Part shown: positions 9,493-16,530 of the stretch, in pieces
Numbering within the stretch: position 1 is the first letter of the stretch
Layout: every line of letters begins with the position of its first letter
Assembly: GCA_002803225.1 (NCBI GenBank)
Contig: NXFV01001941.1
Span: 1-22,805, forward strand
Length of the DNA stretch: 22,805 nt
Source of the DNA: Gamarada debralockiae
Taxonomy: Eukaryota > Ascomycota > Leotiomycetes > Helotiales > Hyphodiscaceae
Direction: 5' to 3'
The notes under the pieces: model-generated
The model's input: only the letters and a program-made list of their open reading frames with translations
What the model was told of the DNA's origin: nothing
Database searches by the model: none
Made by a program: the position numbers and the translations under genes

Positions 9493-11760
9493 ATGCAAGA
9501 CGCCCGATCAATACGGCGCAAAGCTGAGAGAACCCCGTCTATTCCAGCCGGTATCTTTTGTTCTGACTTGGTAATACCTCAGGGTACGATGGAGCGTTCT
9601 AATAATCTGGATCACTCGGACGTCGTCCTCGCGGCGACGGCGGCATGGTTTTCGCAGGTTAGAGTTGTCGCTTCTGGGAGCCTCGCTCCATCTTTCTGTG
9701 AAAGCGATTTCACGGACATATCAGCTGCCCTTTCAAGGATTGGAAAGGTGTCTTGGAGCCGAATTCCTCGCGTGTACTCGGTCCTACGCACCATTGGCCA
9801 AGAACAACTCATGGATAGTTTTGTCAACGAAGGCGTCACCGACATAGCCTTTCCATTCACCACTAAAACCCTACCCTTCGTAGTGAGAGAGCCTTCGATC
9901 AGAAACCGCTTCTTGGAGGCCCAACAGGTGGTTCTGACAAAAGCCCTGGATATTGAACAAGATTCTGGTCGACACCGCCATTTCTTAGACCAAAACGACA
10001 TTCCTTTCTACCGGATTGGAGAAATTGGCAGAGGGGCATATGGGCATGTCGAACTTGTCCGCAGTACTATTACTCATAAAGAGTATGCTAGGAAGCTGAT
10101 TCTTCGAAAGTCTCGCACATTCGGAAACGACAAAGAGGTTCTCAGGCAATTTGAGTCCGAGTTGACTATCCTCAAGCGACTCAGACATCATCATATCATT
10201 ACTTTGATCGGCAGCTATACTGATTCCAAATATGTCTGCCTCGTCATTTCCCCCGTCGCCGACTGCAACTTGAAACAGTTCCTTAGCCACACCTCGTTCT
10301 CCCGAGGCGTCCTTTCTATCATCAGAACCTATTTTGGCTGTCTCAGCGCCGGTCTCAGCTATCTTCATGACAGTTCGATTCGCCATAAAGATATCAAGCC
10401 TGAGAATATACTAGTCAAATCGAATCATGTCCTGCTAGCGGATTTTGGTCAATCTCTCGACTGGAGCGAGTCCCAGCACAGCACCACAAGCGGCTTCACA
10501 CTCAAGACACCTAAGTATTGCGCTCCAGAAGTTGCAAATTATTGTGCACGCAATTCGAGCTCCGATATATGGTCGTTAGGTTGTGTCTTCTTTGAAATGT
10601 GGACAGTGCTGCTTGGGAAATCACTTCAGAGCCTTGACAACTACTTCAGAACCCACGGGTCAATGTCTCCCTGCTATTACGTCAATATGGAAGCTTGTGA
10701 ATCTTGGATAGCTACTTGTCTTGCTGAAAACGCTGATTACCTAGGGCAGGAGGCATTGGTTTCGTTGGGCTGGATCCGGCATCTGATGCATGAAATGCCA
10801 GATTCTCGATTGACGGCGAGAATGCTTTTGAACGACATAACAACCGTTCATGAAGATCCAGAAAATACAATATCATACCTGGGAAGCTGCTGTATTGCGG
10901 AAGACGAGTCTGTCTGCAGTGCAGACTCGAGAGACACCACCTTGGTCTCAACGTCGGCGATATCTGGTCCATCATCACAACCAGTCTATACGAATGACTA
11001 CCAGGCTGCTCCGCCTTCAACAGACTTGACGCAGCGGCTTGGAACCTTGCCTGCAGACTTGCGTAATGAGAGTCCTTATTTTCTCACTCACCCGGAAGAT
11101 CATACTCCTGAAAGTCTTCCACCATCGATGTTGTTAGCAATGAACAATCGTTTCTCTAAGGCTCAGATACCGGTGTCACGGGAATATGGAGCACAGACAA
11201 GAGCAGAACTCAAGCGTCTACCCATTTTCATGAAGGAAGAAGGAATGTTTCCAGCAGTGATATATGGTCTCCTGAAAGCCGCCGCTGAGGACTCCAGTAG
11301 CATAACAACGATTCAACGCAAACGGCAGCCAGTACCACCTACGTTGAAAAATGTCGCATTGAAGATGACTCCTGCCGTTTTGCATGGATACGCGAGATAT
11401 TCTGTTCAAGACCCTACACGTAACAAAGAAACCATAGTTGTAGCAGACTCGTCGAGCGAGGTCCATGGGATGATGATTTTAGGATTGACAGCTCCTGAGC
11501 GGGAAGCAGTCTATGATTACCAGAGTGACGAAGAAATTCTATCAAGCGCTATTGCGGAAATAACTTTGGATAATGACGAGAAGATGTTGGTAGAGGTTGG
11601 GTGTTATCTTTGGAATGAAAGTTTCGACTGTCTTGTCCGCCGTGATAAAGAGCTTTCACTCAAGGAGATTCAAGGCTGGCGATGGTATCGCGAGTGGATG
11701 GACAACGAGGGGGAGGAAAGAGCATTATCAGAAGCCATCCGCGGCAGATCTGGAACATAA
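9493..11760 (+). CDS. Ser/Thr protein kinase fused to AIG2/GGCT-like domain
   Basis: This is an uninterrupted frame of 755 residues from the first ATG (9493); the same frame is open back to 9466 but has no ATG there. An N-terminal fungal pre-kinase region includes VLRTIGQEQLMDSFVNEGVTD. A protein kinase domain follows at about residues 172-450: glycine loop GRGAYG (180-185), a lysine in EYARKLI (201), catalytic loop RHKDIKPENIL (HKD instead of HRD, 298-300), DFG (317-319) and APE (344-346). The catalytic Lys, Asp and Asn are all present, so activity is likely. After a low-complexity linker (about 460-575), residues 584-740 resemble the AIG2/gamma-glutamylcyclotransferase fold: FPAVIYGLLK, TPAVLHGYARYSV, VHGMMILGLT, VEVGCYLWN and a WRWYREWM tail. 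The position of the usual EG catalytic Glu reads Gln-Ser (YDYQSDE, about residue 677). The substrate is unknown. Confidence 0.85.
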   Translation: MQDARSIRRKAERTPSIPAGIFCSDLVIPQGTMERSNNLDHSDVVLAATAAWFSQVRVVASGSLAPSFCESDFTDISAALSRIGKVSWSRIPRVYSVLRTIGQEQLMDSFVNEGVTDIAFPFTTKTLPFVVREPSIRNRFLEAQQVVLTKALDIEQDSGRHRHFLDQNDIPFYRIGEIGRGAYGHVELVRSTITHKEYARKLILRKSRTFGNDKEVLRQFESELTILKRLRHHHIITLIGSYTDSKYVCLVISPVADCNLKQFLSHTSFSRGVLSIIRTYFGCLSAGLSYLHDSSIRHKDIKPENILVKSNHVLLADFGQSLDWSESQHSTTSGFTLKTPKYCAPEVANYCARNSSSDIWSLGCVFFEMWTVLLGKSLQSLDNYFRTHGSMSPCYYVNMEACESWIATCLAENADYLGQEALVSLGWIRHLMHEMPDSRLTARMLLNDITTVHEDPENTISYLGSCCIAEDESVCSADSRDTTLVSTSAISGPSSQPVYTNDYQAAPPSTDLTQRLGTLPADLRNESPYFLTHPEDHTPESLPPSMLLAMNNRFSKAQIPVSREYGAQTRAELKRLPIFMKEEGMFPAVIYGLLKAAAEDSSSITTIQRKRQPVPPTLKNVALKMTPAVLHGYARYSVQDPTRNKETIVVADSSSEVHGMMILGLTAPEREAVYDYQSDEEILSSAIAEITLDNDEKMLVEVGCYLWNESFDCLVRRDKELSLKEIQGWRWYREWMDNEGEERALSEAIRGRSGT

Positions 11761-13061
11761 GGGTGGTTCATGCGATAGGGGTGGGCAACTCTTGACTCGG
11801 AATAAAGACAGAGACGATTTCGTAGCTGAGATTAGTGAGATTTCTCAACAGTTTTCTTAAGTTCTTTGGAGAGCTCTAGTACTTCTTAAGGGTAAAGCAC
11901 CAACGTAGAGACAATATTGAGAATCCAGTAATGTCTCGAGATTCGTCTAGCCCCTGAGACCAGAGTTGTGGCGCAGTATGTAGATGAGCCGATGACTTCG
12001 ACTAGTCCTCGGGGTAGAAGATGTAGTTAAGTTATAGTTTAGGGTCGAAGATAATGTCTGGGATTGGTCCCCTTTCCTCTTTGGACAAATGTCGCTTAAT
12101 CAAGGGGGGCGAATCGCTAACCCTTGCCAGAAGCGACGGGACTTTGGCAGACAGACTTAGCAAATACGACAAGTCTTAAAGAACGAGCTTGCTAGAAGTG
12201 TTATTTGACTGCTCGACGGAGGAACCGCTTGTCCTTCTTTGTACATCTTAGAGTAAGAGTTCAAGAAGTGGGAGATGGAATAAGAGTGTGTTTTTGGGTA
12301 TAGTAAACTTCGAAACCGGCTTGCCCAAACACACTCTCGTTAAAGAGTCAGCTCCGCTTTGCGTATTAATCCTTTGCATACAGCCTTGCCGTTTTCAATA
12401 AAGAGTGGTGCATGATCTTGCTCCAATGTACCTCTACAGATATTAATCAATCACCTGGTCAGGATATCGCTCTTCAGTGCCAAATTGGCCCAATCCTGTG
12501 GCGTCATTTAACACTTATTATGACCTGTGCGAAGTAGTCACGTAATCGCGCTCGCCTTGTCATCACCCATTACTTTCGCCCAAATAGCTTTGCACCCAAG
12601 CATTGCTATCATTCTTTCGACAACTATCTGATCAAATCATCGGCTTGTAAAACTATAAAATCCAATGGATTTTTCTTCTTTTGCTATGGCCGAAGAACCT
12701 GTCCTCAATCTCCAGCTACAGGCTCGCCTGGAGGAAGCTGCCGCAAGGCTGAGTGGGGGAGCAGGGGACTGTCTGGGGTCGCAGTTTTGTCGATCACTGG
12801 TCTGTGCGTTAAGCGCACAAAGCAAGAGCTGAAGACCAGCTCATCTACGGCTGGTTGCTATAATCACGAACTACAGAATTGAACACACTGGATACGACAT
12901 CGATTTCGAATTCTAGTCCTGGAGACTTGATAAGTATCGCACATTCGGCCGAACCTTGTCATAGCCAGCTACTATCATAGTATTGGCGATAGCTGGCGAT
13001 AGCCTTATCCCGCCCGTGCAAATTCTACCCCAACACCACTCCCGCGGATATTGAACATACG
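11761..13061. other. intergenic region with little recognisable content
   Basis: It contains the hairpin annotated separately at 12283-12337 and a short plus-strand frame from 12665 (MDFSSFAMAEEPVLNLQLQA..., about 55 codons) with a Leu/Glu-rich, possibly helical start. That frame could be the eroded beginning of the SIR2 relic downstream. Two direct 10-mers TGGCGATAGC lie at 12984-13003. No intact gene is seen. Confidence 0.4.
12283..12337. repeat. long imperfect inverted repeat (hairpin)
   Basis: The arm AGAGTGTGTTTTTGGG (12283-12298) pairs with CCCAAACACACTCT (12324-12337), giving 14 paired bases with a two-base bulge and a 25-base loop. It lies in an intergenic stretch. It could be a degenerate miniature element or a transcript structure. 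Confidence 0.8.
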
Positions 13062-13540
13062 ATGAATTATTTGGTATGTATAGCCCAACTCTCTTTGGAA
13101 ATTAGAATTAAAGACAAGCGATATAGGATGAGGCTCCCAAAGAGGCTGCGCGACGCCAAGAGCGAATCCTTACACGACTACACAACGATCTGAAAACCCA
13201 CCGGCTCGCGATCATAACTGGCGCTGGGGTCACACTCAATGCGACGCAGATACAACCTGGAAACCTCTCCTTCGAATCACACAGGTTTAATACGAAACGG
13301 TCTGGACTATCTGGTTAATGAGGGCTACGTGGATATATCCAACCGACGGACAAAGAGGGCATATGAGGCGCCTGAGGATCCAGAAGGGACTTGGAGCCAC
13401 AGATGGGACATAACAGAAACATCAGGGCCGGCCCGTGTGTATTGTTTGAGGTCACTGATCATACTTCAACACTCTAGTAAGAGCCGCGTCAACTCTTCAG
13501 TAAGTCTTTCAGCTAATCTACCGTTCATACTCGAAGACTG
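13062..13540 (+). pseudogene. SIR2-like domain of a fungal NLR-type protein, frameshifted
   Basis: A short exon (13062-13073) and a 53-nt intron (13074-13126, GTATGT...ATATAG, phase 0) lead into a frame reading RQERILTRLHNDLKTHRLA then IITGAGVTLNAT. That is the nucleotide-binding start of a SIR2-like domain (GAGVT). About two frameshifts follow within 50 bases; the frame then resumes with GLIRNGLDYLVNEGYVD and NRRTKRAYEAPEDPE, typical of SIR2-like domains at the N-terminus of fungal NLR-type proteins. After about 13400 homology fades. SIR2 domains in such proteins are thought to act on NAD in immune-like or self-recognition responses. This copy cannot encode a working protein. The intact intron shows it descends from a gene, not a processed copy. 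Confidence 0.7.
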
Positions 13541-13684
13541 ACAAGTCTTGCGTCAACAGTGCCCTCACAACCCCAGCTGCACCGACATCAACAAGCAATC
13601 CACCTCTCTCACCCAGAAACGTGGGAGACATCTACAAGAGGCTACTTGCAACTAGAGGCACGTTATCGAAGACTGTAGGCTGAA

Positions 13685-13840
13685 TCTAAGGTGGAATACA
13701 GGCTAAGGCAGGCATCATCGCTTGGCCAGCAGGGCAAGTATACAAAGGCTGAGGCGATGGACATGCAGACGCTGCAGCTCAAAGAGAAAAGTGCTCGGGA
13801 AGGATCACCCCCTAGCGCGTTCGGGAGCATGATGAATCTC
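13685..13840 (+). pseudogene. TPR (kinesin-light-chain-type) repeat remnant
   Basis: One plus-strand frame reads VEYRLRQASSLGQQGKYTKA, EAMDMQTLQLKEK and then FGSMMNLSS. These match the fungal TPR_12 type, in which GKYxEAEAMxxQTLxLxEK units repeat in tandem at the C-terminus of NLR-type proteins. Only one to one and a half units survive and the frame then drifts. It lies 280 bases after the SIR2 remnant on the same strand, so both are probably ends of one gene whose NTPase centre and most repeats were deleted. Confidence 0.65.
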
Positions 13841-14002
13841 TCCTCCCACCACCAAATCCTCCTCCTGACTAGACCACAACTTAGCAACCTCGGGCACTTG
13901 CAACTTCTGCCCAATGGATATCTCTCGGTGCGCAGTGAATGCAGAGAGCTAAGCGCTCTCGGTAACTTTTGGGGAATGAGTCATCATGATTTGCTACAGT
14001 GA

Positions 14003-14356
14003 GCCAAATAGGAAAATATTACGATCGGCCCGATGCACCCGCACGCTCCAGAACGTAAATACGGAGTTGATTATGATATGTTCAATTGAAGATTCAGTGC
14101 AATTGATAGTCGGCCGAGTTCTTATAAAAACTCTGCTTATCTAGTGGCTTCATGAGCTTAGTTATCATATAGCTGCTCTTAGCTACAAGAACCACCAGTG
14201 CAAACCCCGTAAGGGCAGCCTGTGTTTGAATCACTACAACTGCCTGACGAGATACCAGTAGAATAACAGCCAGCTAGAGCTCCACCACCAGGGTTATTGC
14301 AGCAGCAATTTATAACTGCTACAGTCTATTTATAGTTAGCTAAAGAACAATAAGTA
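14003..14356. other. flank of the transposon, nothing recognised
   Basis: No gene was found between the TPR remnant and the pogo-type element. It ends at the TA dinucleotide (14355-14356) that forms one target-site duplication. Confidence 0.5.
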
Positions 14357-14419
14357 CAGTAGAACCTTGCTATAAGCATAGCATCGGGAGCCGCATTTAT
14401 ATGCTTATAAGGGAGGTAT

Positions 14420-15115
14420 GCTTGTGTAAAGGGAATTGATTATTTTGACTTGAAAAACCTATGAATCGTCGTCTGGTGAGCTGCAGAGATCTTATATCGT
14501 GCCATTTCCCTTGCAAGACGATCAAGTGCTTGGAGATCTTGACTATCTCGACTATCTCCTTTTGTAACTTCCACATCTTCACTATCTCTATTGCTCTCAA
14601 AGCTTTAGCTGTATCTACCTTCTCAACCTCCTCATCACTCGATTGTTCCTCCTCACTCGGCCTAGCAACAATATAATAGCCCACAACAAATGCAAAGATA
14701 TTGTCCTCCTCATTAATAATTATCTCGTCTTCTAGGTTCAAGAATTCGTCAAGGGAAAGGGGGTTCTCGATTAGGAGTTGTGTAATTTGGGCTTGTAATT
14801 CGATTCGATTGGCACTTCCATTGTCCACAATAATAGTGTCTCCTTCAAGCTCTATTATCTGTGCAAGCTCTTCAAGTGTAAGCTTCTTAATTAAGGTCGA
14901 TTTCCACTAGTATCTTTGGATTATGTCTATTGTGACTAATGTTTCCTAGGCAGCCTACGTCTATTGTATTACTCTTAGCAAGTTGACTGTCTTCTGTGGA
15001 TTCTTACTAGCCTCGTATTCCCCGTAACATAAACGCAATCCATAGCTTGTAGTATTAAAGCTTAAAGCTTATAATAATCCCTTGATCCATTAGTTGCCAT
15101 GTAGATGTAGTATTG
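14420..15115 (-). pseudogene. pogo/Fot1 transposase, C-terminal remnant with nonsense mutations
   Basis: Reading the minus strand from about 15115 downward, the order matches the end of a fungal pogo-type DDE transposase. TTSTWQPMDQGII-like sequence comes first, then EYEASKNPQKTVNLL, then an Ile-Gln-stop-Thr-stop-Ala-Ala-stop stretch where relatives have Trp, Gln and Trp. Next are KSTLIKKLTLEELAQIIE and the acidic tail ENPLSLDEFLNLEDE and ALRAIEIVKMWKLQKE, both within the 143-codon open frame at 14397-14828. The HTH DNA-binding part and the first catalytic acidic residues are missing. The stops at TGG and CAG codons are RIP-like. Confidence 0.8.
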
Positions 15116-15217
15116 TAGTAAGGTTGACTGCGAATCAAGGTAATGAATGTATTGTTGGAGTGTGAACTGCCTGAAGAACTAGCTAGCTGCGCGCGCGATA
15201 TTTATTTGTCCGGAGGT

Positions 15218-15267
15218 CACGTGCAACTAACCACGTGCCTGCCAACCACGTGTCAATTGACCATGTG
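15218..15267. repeat. CACGTG motif array at about 15-bp spacing
   Basis: CACGTG occurs at 15218, 15232 and 15247, followed by CATGTG at 15262, each in a CCACGTG-like context and regularly spaced by 14-15 bp. It lies inside the pogo-type element, upstream of the transposase remnant. It could be a promoter array or transposase-binding repeats of the element. Confidence 0.7.
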
Positions 15268-15337
15268 ACCCCGCTCCAGTATATCAAGGTAAAATTAAGT
15301 GCGATCTCAAGATTGGGACCCTAATTATCTAAGTATA

Positions 15338-15520
15338 TGTGACGGTTTGGGCAGGGCCAGCTGGGCAGAGCCATATGAAACGACGCTAGGGCCGGCCAGA
15401 GGGTACAAAAGGTCATCGGACCCTCATATTCTCTCCTTTCTTCCCTAGCTTAGTATTTTACAATACACCGTGATCTTTGAACTCCGCGCTTCAGACCTTT
15501 GCATCGATCCCGCCGTCACA
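15338..15520. mobile_element. solo LTR (183 bp) nested in the pogo element
   Basis: It begins TGTGACGG and ends CCGTCACA, a perfect 8-bp terminal inverted repeat of the TG...CA type. It is flanked by the identical 5-bp target duplication GTATA (15333-15337 and 15521-15525). There is no internal coding region, so this is a solo LTR left by recombination of an LTR retrotransposon or of a very small (TRIM-like) element. The intact duplication shows it inserted after the pogo element was in place. Confidence 0.85.
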
Positions 15521-15640
15521 GTATATACTTCTAGCGAGGTATGCTTATTGGTTTACCTAGAAAAAAATAGGACCTAAAACTCAATGCTTATTGGTCAGGT
15601 ATGCTTACTTAATGAATGCTTATATAAAGGTCGTACTGTA

Positions 15641-16038
15641 GCGCGAAGAGGCTTACTTGGGTAGCTAGAGCAGCTATAATAATGAAAGTAATTGTAGTGA
15701 GCTTCATTATGAAGATATAACGGTCTGCTATAAGGCGGATAAAGTGAAAGTGTTGAGATAGGTAGTGTAGCGGTATTTGCTTCGAATTGGAGTGCTTGAT
15801 CTACAGGTTAAAGTAAAGGGAAGATACAAGTATTTATATTACTCGAAACCCCTTAGTACGCTTAGAGTAGTTACTCAGTTAAAGTGTCTCTAGTGTATCA
15901 TACCGCAACGACCCATATAGATACATGTCATACAAAACGAGTCAGTTTTATGGTTCGTTACGGAACCTCTAAGATATCCATGCAGCTGATTATAGCCTGG
16001 CGCTTGACTTAACCGAAATTTGTATGGGTTGTTAGAAC
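15641..16038. other. flank of transposon, nothing recognised
   Basis: AT-rich sequence follows the right end of the pogo element. I see no gene, RNA gene or repeat in it. Confidence 0.5.
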
Positions 16039-16530
16039 ATGTGCGCGCTAGTGTCGTCAGACTCTAGATTTCGGTGTGCGCAACCCCGCACCTTGAGCGT
16101 AGGGCACGTCGGAACCTCTGTTGGCTTTATGACTGACAGCATTTGCGGCACCCAACCCCTACTGAAGTGCTCTTCACCCTCTCCCCCGCCCCAAATGCAA
16201 TCAAACCATATCTGGCATTTTGGCCCCCTTGCATCTGACCAACACGCACACCCTTGTTTGATTTGCGTGTAAATAATTTGAGTGCTAAATCTCCGCGGTG
16301 ATTTCGCCGGCAGTGATCAGCAGTTTACCGAGGCGAAGCCCCAAAGGTTAAACTCTAAACGTAAGTATAAGTACAACGTTGTATGCCAAGACTGACTAAC
16401 TTTTGCTACGTTTCACCTGCATTTATTTTGATAGAAAATTGACCCTGGCGCAAGTGCAATTGGTATAAAGTTCGGTATGTGACTTTCTGTATTTGAAAAT
16501 GACTCCACTTCTCTGATCCTCACACCCAAG
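16039..16530 (+). promoter_or_regulatory. promoter region of the glucosaminidase gene
   Basis: A C-rich tract CCCCGCCCC (16184-16192) matches the short consensus for the carbon-catabolite repressor CreA/Cre1 on the reverse strand. A GCCAAG (16385-16390) matches the pH regulator PacC core. Both motifs are short and occur by chance, but such control would suit a secreted polysaccharide-degrading enzyme. A plus-strand frame here (16039-16272) shows no protein features. Confidence 0.3.

Larger units (their letters stand above)
14357..15638 (-). mobile_element. pogo/Fot1-type DNA transposon, internally deleted
   Basis: The element runs from CAG (14357) to CTG (15638), 1,282 bp, flanked on both sides by TA, the target duplication typical of Tc1/mariner-pogo elements. 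Its ends form imperfect inverted repeats: CAGTAGAACCTTGCTATAAG on the left pairs with the complement of the right end, 19 of 23 positions matching. Variants of ATGCTTAT recur just inside both ends (about 14400-14425 and 15540-15625). It encodes only the C-terminal part of a transposase and holds a nested solo LTR. Without the LTR and its duplication it was about 1.1 kb, shorter than complete Fot1-like elements (roughly 1.8-2 kb), so it cannot move by itself. Confidence 0.85.

Noticed and set aside
9144..9521. 125-codon minus-strand frame and 92-codon plus-strand frame upstream of the kinase
   Set aside because: Neither shows protein family features, they overlap each other, and the minus frame runs into the kinase start.
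14150..14260. Possible tRNA or tRNA-derived SINE (B-box-like TTTGAATCAC)
   Set aside because: The A box and cloverleaf pairing could not be made to fit.
14461..14910. Plus-strand open frames with Ser-rich products
   Set aside because: They lie opposite the transposase C-terminus; the acidic Asp/Glu codons read backwards give Ser/Leu runs.
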